From JAXLYE01 sp046351595 (GTDB taxonomy: Bacteria; Myxococcota_A; Polyangia; Palsa-1104; JAEUJZ01): a DNA stretch of 64,000 nt. Below are positions 26,098 through 33,564 of the stretch, piece by piece. The stretch is from positions 186,001-250,000 of the forward strand of contig JAXLYE010000002.1 of assembly GCA_046351595.1 (NCBI GenBank). The letters run 5' to 3'. Every line of letters begins with the position of its first letter. The stretch's first letter is position 1. The translations under genes and the position numbers were made by a program. A model generated the notes under the pieces. It had not been told where the DNA came from, ran no database searches, and saw nothing but the letters and a program-made list of their open reading frames with translations.

Positions 26098-26258
26098 GCT
26101 CTCGCTTGGACGTGACCAGCCCAGGTGGTCTGCAGGCGCCCCGCCCGTAGGGGGGAAACCGAGCCCGCGCACAAGCGCGCTCGGAGGTCGTACGGGCACA
26201 AGGCGCCAGCAGAAGAACCCCGGGGGGGGACCTGGGCTGGTCCCGACCAAGCGGGAGC
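26098..26258 (+). ncRNA. Candidate structured non-coding RNA (161 nt, rod-like, family unknown)
   Basis: Sequence-only prediction. The two halves pair through nested helices: 26098-26109 with 26247-26258 (12 pairs, one G-U); a symmetric 4x4 loop; 26114-26126 with 26230-26242 (13 perfect pairs); GGT/ACC (26127-26129 with 26217-26219) and CTGC/GCAG (26130-26133 with 26209-26212); GGCGCC/GGCGCC (26135-26140 with 26202-26207); GCCCGTA/TACGGGC (26143-26149 with 26191-26197); CCGAGC/GCTCGG (26159-26164 with 26179-26184) capped by GCGC-ACAA-GCGC. An AT-rich stretch with TAATAA at 26090-26095 lies just before it, and GAGCC-GCT-GGCTC-TTCT (26255-26271) could end it. The strand is inferred from these flanks. 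The shape recalls 6S RNA, but I see no known family consensus. A palindromic mobile element is the main alternative. Confidence 0.6.
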
Positions 26259-26430
26259 CGCTGGCTCTTCTGGCGAGCTGCCCTCGCCGGCCGGCGATCC
26301 GCCGGGCGCGAAGGCCGCGACCGGCAGCGCGGGCAGCGCAGGCCCCAAGGGCCGCCGTGCCGCGCAGCCGGCGTGCGCCCGGACGACACGGCAGCGCTCG
26401 GCCACGCCAGGCGAGCGCTGGGCCCGGCGC

Positions 26431-26835
26431 TCACAGGCGCGGCGCGAGACCCCGCAGCGCGCCGTAGGCCAGAAGCGCCCAGGCGGCCATGAAGCACAGG
26501 CCGCCGAGCGGCGTCACCGCCCCGAGCCACCGCTGCCCGCTCAGCGCCAGCACGTACAGCGAGCCGCTGAAGAGCACCGTCCCCATGACGAGCAGCGCGC
26601 CGCAGGCGGTCAGCAGGCCGCTCGATCCGCGCCCCGCGTCGGCCAGCGCGCCGGCCAGCGCCCCGACCACGCACAGGAGCAGCGCGTGCATCATCTGGTA
26701 GCGCGCCCCGGTCTCGAAGATCTGCAGCAGGTCCGGCGAGAGCCTCGCCTTCAGCGCGTGCGCCCCGAAGGCGCCGGCCGCGACCGAGATCAGCCCCGAG
26801 CTCGCGCCGATTGCCAGCCACACACTCCTTCCCAT
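26431..26835 (-). CDS. DUF423-family small membrane protein
   Basis: About 134 residues with four hydrophobic helices: VWLAIGASSGLISVAAGAFGAHAL, a second ending in ALLLCVVGALAGAL, GLLTACGALLVMGTVLFSGSLYVLAL and LGGLCFMAAWALLAYGAL. This matches the DUF423 (YgdD-like) inner-membrane family, including the GAFGAHALK signature and the QMMHALLL stretch; its function is unknown. I start at ATG 26835, which has AGGAGG 5 nt upstream; the longer GTG start at 26853 would place that ribosome site inside the gene. Confidence 0.88.
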   Translation of the reverse strand: MGRSVWLAIGASSGLISVAAGAFGAHALKARLSPDLLQIFETGARYQMMHALLLCVVGALAGALADAGRGSSGLLTACGALLVMGTVLFSGSLYVLALSGQRWLGAVTPLGGLCFMAAWALLAYGALRGLAPRL

Positions 26836-26857
26836 CTCTGCCTCCTCTCTCACGATC

Positions 26858-27037
26858 CTAATACGCTCCGTCGGCCCGCACCGGAACCGCCGCGGGCCAG
26901 AGCGTTCCGCGTCCGTTGGTGATCACGAGCAGCTCCTGCTCACGCCGCGCCGGCAAAGCGGAAACCAATCTATCGCGCAGGCGCTGCGGCAGAAGCGCTG
27001 GCCACCGTACTGCAAACCACACGCGACGATTACGCAT
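26858..27037 (-). CDS. Possible small protein of unknown function
   Basis: A 59-codon frame (MRNRRVWFAVRWPALLPQRL through ITNGRGTLWPAAVP) that ends 22 nt before the DUF423 start on the same strand. The first half has less third-position GC than neighbouring genes and no clear ribosome site, but the amino-acid mix is protein-like. It could be a short operon partner or chance. No family is recognised. The remaining 269 bp up to 27306 hold no supported gene. Confidence 0.25.
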   Translation of the reverse strand: MRNRRVWFAVRWPALLPQRLRDRLVSALPARREQELLVITNGRGTLWPAAVPVRADGAY

Positions 27038-27306
27038 ATGTATGGAATGCGGCACCGAGCGCAGCCCTCATGCGCCGCCACCCTCCCCTCTTCTCCGTCG
27101 GTGGATGGCTGTCTGCTTGCGCCCGCCGTGTGCGCGCGCAGGGCCGGATGTGCGCGCGCCCCGAGCCTCGTCACGATATCTCAGGGTCACCCCGTAGAAG
27201 CAGCTTGCTGGAGAATTTGAAGACGCTGTAGGCTAAGCAATCTCAGGTGATCTCTACGCTTATGTCTCTTTGGTCCCAGAGCAGATTCCACTGCAAGGAG
27301 GGATAG

Positions 27307-29478
27307 ATGACCCACAGAGCGACCGCGCGCCGATCCGGCTGGTTCGGTGCAACCCTGGCCAGCGCGCTGCTGGCCGTCTGTGCGCTCGCCCCGGCCAGCG
27401 TCTCGGCAGCGCCCAAGCTGCGTTTCCAGATCGACCAGAAGGGCGATGCGGTACTGATCGGCAACACCCTCGGCCAGGACTGCCGCATGGGCGTGCCGAT
27501 GCCGGTGGTCGGCGACGTGGGGACCTGCGGGACGGATCTGACCACCACCGACTCGGCCCCGGACGTGTACTGGCGGGCTGACTCGCCGAGCGACGGCCGC
27601 GCCGAGGCCAACGACATGATCACGCCCGACCAGTCGCGCAGCACCTCGGTGCTGAAGCTGCCGGCCGGCGCCCAGGTCACCTACGCCCGCATCTACTGGG
27701 GCTCGAACCTCGCCGAGGATCGCCCCGACAAGAACGCCATCGCCTCGGCCGGCGTCACCATTGAGCGGCCCGGCACCGGCGGCTTCTCGGTGAAGGCGCG
27801 GCCCGCCAACCCGGACACCGATGTCCAGATCGCGCTCGGCAGCGGCTATACCTACCAGGCCTCGGCGGACGTGACCGCGATCCTGCAGCGCTACGGCGCC
27901 GGCGCCTACCGCGTCAGCGGCGTCAGCCGCCGCCCGCTCATCAACCGCACCGACGACGTCGAGTACTCGGCGTGGTCGATGGTGGTGTTCTACAAGAGCC
28001 CGACGGATCCGGTGCGCAACCTGGCGCTGTTCGACGGCCTCGACGTCGTCGCCCTGGGCTCGACGGTGGACCTGTCGATCCGCGGTTTCAACGTCCCGCA
28101 GGGCAGCGGCGTCGAGGGCAAGCTCGGCGTCATCGCCTACGAGGGCGACTCGGACAAGGCCGACACCCTGATGTTCAACGGCCAGGCGCTCATGGACGCG
28201 CAGAACCCGGCCGGCAACTTCTTCAACAGCTCGCGCAGCCTGCTCGGCAACCCGGTCTCGAACATGGGCGACCTGCCGCAGCTCACCGGCGGGCCGGCCA
28301 GCATGAGCGGCCTCGACCTCGACATGGTCGACGTCAGCGCGCGGCTGATGCCGGGCGACAGCTCCGCCAGCCTCCAGGTTTCCTCGACCGACGACATCAT
28401 CTACGTCGGCGCGCTGGTGACCTCGGTGCGCAGCAAGAAGCCGGTGCTCGAGACGACGCTGACCGCGGATCCGTCGAGCGTGCGCCCCAACACCTCGATC
28501 ACCTTCACCTCGACGACCAAGAACGTCGGCGATGACGACGCCGGCAACATCGTCGTCCGCCACCCGATCCCCGACGGGCTGACCTACGAGCCGGGCTCGC
28601 TGACGTTTGTCAGCGGACCCGACAACGGCCAGAACGGCAAGAAGACCGATCAGCCCGGCGACGATCAGGCCGAGGTCGTCGTCAACCCGATGACCGGCAA
28701 GCCCGAGCTCGTCATCCGCATCGGCAAGGGCGCCAACGGCACCACCGGCGGCACCCTGACGCCGACGGACGCGCCGGTCGTCGTCACCTACCGCCTGAAG
28801 ACCGGCCCGAGCGCCAGCGGCGACATCCCGACGCAGAGCCAGACCACCGGCACCCCGGCGAGCAAGCCCGACCTCGGCCCGACGACCTTCCCCTCGGGCA
28901 ACGGCTATAGCCCGGGCGCCCCGACGGTGATTCGCGTGCCCAGCACCACCGCGGACCTGCGCGTCACCGTCACCAAGACCCCGGACAGCCCGCAGGCCGG
29001 CACCCCGACCACGTACAAGGTCGACATCACCAACGTCGGCAACACCGCGGATCCGGGCCCGCTGCGCGTGAAGCTCGACCTGCCGCCGAACACGCCGGAG
29101 AGCGCGGTCGTCGTCAAGCCCGGCCCCGACGGCTGGATGTGCACCAAGAGCAGCACCTCGGTCGTCTGCACCCGCGACGGCGGGCTGACGCCGGGCGCCA
29201 AGACCACCGCCGTCGAGGTCACCATCCCGGCGCCGCCGGCGGGCCAGACCGGCGGCGACGTCAAGGTCACCGTCACCTCGGACGGCGCGATCGATCCCAA
29301 CCCCGCAGACAACACCTGGGACGGGACCGCGGGCGGCAGCCTGCGCGTCGCCGGCGGCGGCTTCAGCTGCGCGATGGGCGGGGCCGCGAACACCGGCGGC
29401 CTGTGGGCCCTGTCCGCCGCCGCGCTCGCGCTGTGGGCGGTGGCCCGTCGGCGCCGGCTGCGCGACGAGCACCTGTAG
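27307..29478 (+). CDS. Secreted DUF11-repeat surface protein with MYXO-CTERM-like tail
   Basis: 723 residues. Signal peptide (about 1-34, ending SVSAA), an N-terminal adhesin-like domain (about 40-375: ARIYWGSNLAED, YSAWSMVVFYKSP, NLALFDGLDVV), then two DUF11-type domains (about 378-530: TLTADPSSVRPNTSITFTST; and 545-685: VTVTKTPDSPQAGTPTTYKV). The end is a tripartite sorting signal: GGGFSCAMGG with one Cys, a hydrophobic stretch TGGLWALSAAALALWAVA, then RRRRLR. This matches the plan of MYXO-CTERM tails, which are processed by myxosortases and lead to surface anchoring. AAGGAGGG (27295-27302) sets the start. The OmpA-TSP3 gene follows. Confidence 0.85.
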   Translation: MTHRATARRSGWFGATLASALLAVCALAPASVSAAPKLRFQIDQKGDAVLIGNTLGQDCRMGVPMPVVGDVGTCGTDLTTTDSAPDVYWRADSPSDGRAEANDMITPDQSRSTSVLKLPAGAQVTYARIYWGSNLAEDRPDKNAIASAGVTIERPGTGGFSVKARPANPDTDVQIALGSGYTYQASADVTAILQRYGAGAYRVSGVSRRPLINRTDDVEYSAWSMVVFYKSPTDPVRNLALFDGLDVVALGSTVDLSIRGFNVPQGSGVEGKLGVIAYEGDSDKADTLMFNGQALMDAQNPAGNFFNSSRSLLGNPVSNMGDLPQLTGGPASMSGLDLDMVDVSARLMPGDSSASLQVSSTDDIIYVGALVTSVRSKKPVLETTLTADPSSVRPNTSITFTSTTKNVGDDDAGNIVVRHPIPDGLTYEPGSLTFVSGPDNGQNGKKTDQPGDDQAEVVVNPMTGKPELVIRIGKGANGTTGGTLTPTDAPVVVTYRLKTGPSASGDIPTQSQTTGTPASKPDLGPTTFPSGNGYSPGAPTVIRVPSTTADLRVTVTKTPDSPQAGTPTTYKVDITNVGNTADPGPLRVKLDLPPNTPESAVVVKPGPDGWMCTKSSTSVVCTRDGGLTPGAKTTAVEVTIPAPPAGQTGGDVKVTVTSDGAIDPNPADNTWDGTAGGSLRVAGGGFSCAMGGAANTGGLWALSAAALALWAVARRRRLRDEHL

Positions 29479-29525
29479 CGCCAACGGGCCGTCGCGCGCG
29501 CGGCGGCCCGCGCCAGACGGCCCAA

Positions 29526-29564
29526 ATGTCCCGGCTGATGTCCCGGCTGTCGATGTCCCGGCTG
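29526..29564. repeat. Three copies of a 12-bp repeat
   Basis: ATGTCCCGGCTG at 29526-29537, 29538-29549 and 29553-29564, the last after a TCG spacer. It lies in the 169-bp gap between the DUF11 gene and the OmpA gene and is not inside a supported frame. Confidence 0.8.
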
Positions 29565-29647
29565 TCGTCGACGGCCGAAGCCCACGTGATGCAAACCGCG
29601 CTGACCCAGCGGACGGCGCCTTGAAAACCTCTTGATGGAGGGCTGTT

Positions 29648-31501
29648 GTGCGATTCGCAATCAGAAGTTCCATCCTCTCTGCCGTGCTGGGCACGCTTGC
29701 GCTGAGCGCTCCGGCGGCAGCCCAGGACATGCCGAACCAGGGCTTCCAGCTCAATCGCTATGAGCCGACCGCCGCGGGCGAGTGGTCCTTCGCCGTCGAT
29801 CACCCCTGGTACTCGTCGCTGCGCTACTTCGCGGCCGGCGTGACGCTGAACTACGCACACAAGCCGCTGGTCATCGGCTCGCTCAGCAGCGACGGCAGCT
29901 TCAGCGAGCAGCGCGGCCTGGTCGACCACCAGTTCATCGCCCACGTCGACCTGGCGGGCTCGTTCCTGGATCGCGTGCTCATCACCGCCAGCCTGCCGCT
30001 GGTCCTGGCCAACGTCGGCGAGGCCGGCAGCGGCGCCGGCGTCGGCGATCCGCGCCTGGGCGCGATGGTGCGCGTGCACGGCCAGCCCTATCAGAGCGTC
30101 TTCTCGGCCAGCGTCGGCCTCAACGTCTGGATCCCGCTGCGCGCCATCAGCGACAGCATCCCGCCGACCTACAGCGACAAGGACGTGCGCGTGCTGCCCA
30201 AGGTCGCCCTGGGCGGCGTGTGGAACAAGCTGCTGTGGTCCGGCACCATCGGCTTCATGTACCGGCCCGAGGCCACGACGGTGCTGCCGTCGGGCATCAG
30301 CGGCGATCCCGGCCGCGCCGCCTCCGAGCTGCAGTTCGGCCTCGCCGCCTCGTACTACGACCAGGAGCGCCGGTTCGCCGTCGGTCCCGAGGTCCTGATC
30401 GCCGCCGCCGCGCTCGGCCGCGACAGCTTCTCGCGCTTCGGCACCAGCGTCGAGGCCATGATCGCGGGCCACTACAACATCGCCAAGCTGGTGCAGGTCG
30501 GCCTGGCGCTGGGCACCGGCTTCGTCCGGCAGCCCGGCACGCCCGACTTCCGCGGCCTCTTGCGCGTCGCCTACGCGCCGATGGGCAGCAAGGATCCGGA
30601 CCGCGACGGCGACGGCATCAAGGACCGCGTCGACGCCTGCCCCGACGTCCGCGGCGTGCCGAGCGACAACCCGCGCACCCACGGCTGCCCGGCGGTCGCG
30701 GATCGTGATCTCGACGGCGTGCCCGACAACGAGGATCTCTGCCCCGACACGCACAAGGGCGACTCGCCGGATCCGGCGCGCGCCGGCTGCCCGCTGCCGC
30801 CGCCCGAGACCGATCGCGACGGCGACGGCGTCGGCGACAAGGAAGACCAGTGCCCCGACACGCACAAGGGCCAGTCGCCGGATCCCAACCGGCTCGGCTG
30901 CCCGGCCCAGGACAGCGACAAGGACGGCGTGATCGACCCGGTTGATCAGTGCCTCTTCGAGCCGGCCGGCCTGCACCCCGATCCGGCGCGCCCCGGCTGC
31001 CCGTCGCCCGACCGCGACAAGGACACGGTGCCCGACAAGACCGACGCCTGCCCGGACAAGCCCGGCGCGCCCAACCCGGATCCGAAGAAGAACGGCTGCC
31101 CGAGCCTGGTCGAGGTCCGCGGCGGTCAGCTGGTGATCCTCAAGCCGGTGTTCTTCGCGACCAACAAGGACGTGATCCTCGCCAAGAGCTTCCCGGTGCT
31201 GCAGGCCGTGGCCGACGTGCTGGCGGCGACGCCCGAGATCAAGCGCATCCGCGTCGAGGGCCACACCGACAGCCAGGGCAAGCCGGCCTACAACCTCGAT
31301 CTGTCCAACCGCCGCGCCAGCAGCGTGCGCCGCTGGCTGATCGAGCACGGCATCAGCGAGGCCCGCGTCGAGGCCAAGGGCTACGGCCAGGAGCGCCCGG
31401 TGGCGACCAACAACACCGCCGAGGGCCGCGGCAAGAACCGCCGCGTCGAGTTCCACATCGCCGAGAGCAGCACGACGGCGGTGCAGACCCAGGCGCCCTA
31501 G
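29648..31501 (+). CDS. OmpA-family protein with N-terminal barrel and thrombospondin type 3 repeats
   Basis: 617 residues. Signal peptide (ends APAAAQ), then a barrel-like N-terminal half (about 30-310), then about five calcium-binding thrombospondin type 3 repeats (315-490) of the form DRDGDGIKDRVDACPD, each followed by a Cys-containing turn, and finally an OmpA peptidoglycan-binding domain (500-605: IRVEGHTDSQGKPAYNLDLSNRRASSVRRWLIEHG). It links the outer membrane to the cell wall. Start GTG 29648 follows GGAGG (29636-29640) by 7 nt. Together with the upstream MYXO-CTERM-like protein it forms a surface pair. Confidence 0.93.
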   Translation: MRFAIRSSILSAVLGTLALSAPAAAQDMPNQGFQLNRYEPTAAGEWSFAVDHPWYSSLRYFAAGVTLNYAHKPLVIGSLSSDGSFSEQRGLVDHQFIAHVDLAGSFLDRVLITASLPLVLANVGEAGSGAGVGDPRLGAMVRVHGQPYQSVFSASVGLNVWIPLRAISDSIPPTYSDKDVRVLPKVALGGVWNKLLWSGTIGFMYRPEATTVLPSGISGDPGRAASELQFGLAASYYDQERRFAVGPEVLIAAAALGRDSFSRFGTSVEAMIAGHYNIAKLVQVGLALGTGFVRQPGTPDFRGLLRVAYAPMGSKDPDRDGDGIKDRVDACPDVRGVPSDNPRTHGCPAVADRDLDGVPDNEDLCPDTHKGDSPDPARAGCPLPPPETDRDGDGVGDKEDQCPDTHKGQSPDPNRLGCPAQDSDKDGVIDPVDQCLFEPAGLHPDPARPGCPSPDRDKDTVPDKTDACPDKPGAPNPDPKKNGCPSLVEVRGGQLVILKPVFFATNKDVILAKSFPVLQAVADVLAATPEIKRIRVEGHTDSQGKPAYNLDLSNRRASSVRRWLIEHGISEARVEAKGYGQERPVATNNTAEGRGKNRRVEFHIAESSTTAVQTQAP

Positions 31502-31508
31502 CCGCTCG

Positions 31509-31573
31509 CCCCGTCGCGCCTCCCCGTCGCGCCTCCCCGTCGCGCCTCCCCGTCGCGCCTCCCCGTCGTGCCT
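31509..31573. repeat. 13-bp tandem repeat, five copies
   Basis: CCCCGTCGCGCCT at 31509, 31522, 31535, 31548 and 31561; the fifth copy has one change (GTGCC). It begins 8 nt after the OmpA stop and runs straight into a hairpin. Confidence 0.88.
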
Positions 31574-31597
31574 CCCTGATCGCCCCGGTCAGGGAGG
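31571..31597 (+). terminator. Strong hairpin after the OmpA gene
   Basis: CCTCCCTGA (31571-31579), 9-nt loop, TCAGGGAGG (31589-31597): nine perfect pairs. No T-run follows, so it is either an unusual terminator or an mRNA 3' protective hairpin. Confidence 0.55.
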
Positions 31598-31723
31598 CGC
31601 CCGGTGCCTCCCTTCCTCCCTCGCGTTCTCTCCCCTTCCCTCCACGCTGCGACTTGAAGCGGCGGCGCGGCCGGCGCCACGCAGCGGCTTGACTTCACCG
31701 GGCCTTTGCCGTTCCGTGGTGCC

Positions 31724-32605
31724 ATGACATCGAGTGCCAGCCGCGCCGATCTGCGCGGCAAGACCTGCCTCATCTCCGGCGTCACCCAGGGCATCGGCCG
31801 GATCACCGCGCGCGAGATCGCCAAGCACGGGCCCGACATGGTGCTGATCGCGCGCGATCCGCAGCGCGGCCAGCAGGTCGTCCGCGAGGTCCAGGCCGCC
31901 GGCAGCCCGCGCGTCGAGCTGATCATCGCCGACCTGTCGTCGCAGGCCGACGTCCGCCGCGCCGCCGCCGAGTTCAAGAAGCTCAGCGACAAGCTGCACA
32001 TCCTGGTCAACAACGCCGGCGCCCTGTTCACCGAGCGCAAGCTCTCGGCCGACGGCATCGAGATGACGCTGGCGCTCAACCACCTCGGCTACTTCCTGCT
32101 CACGCTCGAGCTGCTCGACGTGATCAAGGCCAGCGCGCCGGCCCGCATCGTCAACGTCGCCTCGCGCGCCCACCAGCGCGGCCGCATCGACTTCGACGAC
32201 CTGCAGTACGAAAAGAAGAGCTACAGCGGCTCCGGCTTCCCGGCCTACAGCCAGTCCAAGCTCGCCAACATCCTGTTCACCCGCGAGCTCGCGCGGCGTC
32301 TCGCCGGCACCGGCGTCACCGCCAACAGCCTGCACCCGGGCGTGATCGCCACCGGCTTCGGCGCCGACGCGAGCGGCCTCTTGCGGCTCGGCTTCCGCCT
32401 GGCCCGCCCGTTCTTCCTCACGCCCGAGGAGGGCGCGCGCACCACCGTGTACCTGGCGACCTCGCCCGAGGTCGAGGGCGTCACCGGCAAGTACTTCGCC
32501 CGCTGCAAGGAGGCGAAGCCGCGGCCGCAGGCGCTCGACGACGCGACGGCGCGGCGGCTGTGGGAGGTCAGCGAGGCGATGGTGCGGGCCAAGGCCGCGC
32601 CGTAG
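31724..32605 (+). CDS. Short-chain dehydrogenase/reductase (SDR), retinol-dehydrogenase-like
   Basis: About 293 residues. Classical SDR features: the cofactor motif appears as CLISGVTQGIGR (Ser in place of the usual Thr), the structural HILVNNAG motif, the catalytic Ser in IVNVASRAHQ, and the YxxxK pair in AYSQSKLANILF. The sequence resembles the RDH/WWOX-like branch with NAG-ALF and HPGVIATGF. Arg in IARDP suggests NADP preference. The substrate is unknown. ATG 31724 is preferred over a TTG 18 nt upstream. It appears monocistronic. Confidence 0.9.
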   Translation: MTSSASRADLRGKTCLISGVTQGIGRITAREIAKHGPDMVLIARDPQRGQQVVREVQAAGSPRVELIIADLSSQADVRRAAAEFKKLSDKLHILVNNAGALFTERKLSADGIEMTLALNHLGYFLLTLELLDVIKASAPARIVNVASRAHQRGRIDFDDLQYEKKSYSGSGFPAYSQSKLANILFTRELARRLAGTGVTANSLHPGVIATGFGADASGLLRLGFRLARPFFLTPEEGARTTVYLATSPEVEGVTGKYFARCKEAKPRPQALDDATARRLWEVSEAMVRAKAAP

Positions 32606-32635
32606 TCTCGCGCGGGTTCCCCGCCAAATCGCTTA

Positions 32636-32663
32636 TTGACACGAACACTTGGCGGCGTACACT
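32636..32663 (+). promoter_or_regulatory. Sigma-70-type promoter of rplU-rpmA-obgE
   Basis: TTGACA (32636-32641), 16-nt spacer, TACACT (32658-32663). Transcription would start near 32670, giving a leader of about 145 nt before rplU. This is the best consensus promoter I see in the window and fits a highly expressed ribosomal protein operon. Confidence 0.75.
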
Positions 32664-32815
32664 GCCGAGTCACTGCCCTTTGAGCGACGCGGATTCAGCG
32701 CTTAAACCCACTCATCCGCTGGCTCACACCCACGGGGCGACGATCGAAGATCTAGTCAGGAATACGAGAGAGCGCGGCAGCGATCGCGCTCTGCCAAGAG
32801 GAGCTGGTCACGACC

Positions 32816-33124
32816 ATGTACGCTGTCATTGAGACTGGGGGAAAGCAGTATCGGGTAGAGAAGGGCGAGCGCCTGCGCATCGAGAAGCTGGAGGCCGAGA
32901 CCGGCACCCAGGTTTCCTTCCCGGTCCTTCTCCTCGCTGACGGCCAGAACGTCACGGTCGGGAAGCCGGTGGTCGCCGGCGCGAAGGTGACCGCGACGGT
33001 GCAGGGCCCCGAGGCCGGCGAGAAGCTCCTCGTCTACAAGTACCGCCGCCGCAAGGGCTACCGCCGCAAGAACGGCCACCGCCAGCAGTACACCGCGGTC
33101 GTGATCCAGGACATCAAGGCCTAG
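32816..33124 (+). CDS. rplU: Large ribosomal subunit protein L21
   Basis: 102 residues, normal length for L21. It starts MYAVIETGGKQYRVEKGERL, the family signature, and ends with the rRNA-binding YKYRRRKGYRRKNGHRQQYTAVVI. It binds 23S rRNA in the 50S subunit. It is first gene of the rplU-rpmA-obgE cluster, a widely kept order, with a good promoter at 32636. Confidence 0.98.
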   Translation: MYAVIETGGKQYRVEKGERLRIEKLEAETGTQVSFPVLLLADGQNVTVGKPVVAGAKVTATVQGPEAGEKLLVYKYRRRKGYRRKNGHRQQYTAVVIQDIKA

Positions 33125-33127
33125 GCA

Positions 33128-33154
33128 GGTCCCCCGGTTCTTCGGAACGGGACC
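33128..33154 (+). promoter_or_regulatory. UUCG-capped hairpin between rplU and rpmA
   Basis: GGTCCC (33128-33133) pairs with GGGACC (33149-33154); inside, GTTC (33137-33140) pairs with GAAC (33145-33148) around a TTCG tetraloop, with a three-base bulge on the left arm. It starts 3 nt after the L21 stop. It may protect the rplU message or modulate read-through into rpmA. Confidence 0.6.
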
Positions 33155-33188
33155 CTGGGCTCTTTGCTCATCTCACAAGGACACTTCG

Positions 33189-33467
33189 ATGGCACACAAA
33201 AAAGGGCAAGGCTCCAGCCGCAACGGGCGTGACTCGCAGCCGAAGATGCGCGGCGTCAAGCGCTTCGACGGCGAGCAGGTCAAGGCGGGCAACATCCTGG
33301 TGCGGCAGGTCGGCACCGTGTTCCACCCCGGCCGCAACGTCGGCCTCGGCCGTGACTTCACGATCTTCGCGCTCGTCGACGGCACCGTGAAGTTCGAGGT
33401 CTGGAAGCGGACGCGCCGCAAGGTTTCGGTGGTCGCGACCCCGGCCGCCGAGTCCTCCGCCAGCTAG
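33189..33467 (+). CDS. rpmA: Large ribosomal subunit protein L27
   Basis: 92 residues. It starts MAHKKGQGSSRNGRDSQPKM, the conserved N-terminus that reaches the peptidyl-transferase centre, and has the family block GNILVRQVGTVFHPGRNVG. There is no cleavable N-terminal extension of the Firmicute type. The last residues (ATPAAESSAS) are a short Ala/Ser tail. CACAAGGA lies just before the ATG. It is the middle gene of the L21-L27-Obg cluster. Confidence 0.98.
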   Translation: MAHKKGQGSSRNGRDSQPKMRGVKRFDGEQVKAGNILVRQVGTVFHPGRNVGLGRDFTIFALVDGTVKFEVWKRTRRKVSVVATPAAESSAS

Positions 33468-33564
33468 CGACACGGACCGCCGCACCGGCGGTCTCTCCTT
33501 CTCACATTCCCTGCGGTCGCGCGCCACGTGCGGCCGAATCCCCTCTCGAATAGGGCCCCCTTCC

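Noticed and set aside
26098..26258. SRP RNA, RNase P RNA or tmRNA
   Set aside because: The SRP domain IV loop, the RNase P core words and the tmRNA ends are absent. 6S remains possible only by shape.
27307..31501. True TraA/TraB outer-membrane exchange genes
   Set aside because: The first protein lacks the Cys-rich repeats and PA14-like domain of TraA. Only the general architecture is similar.
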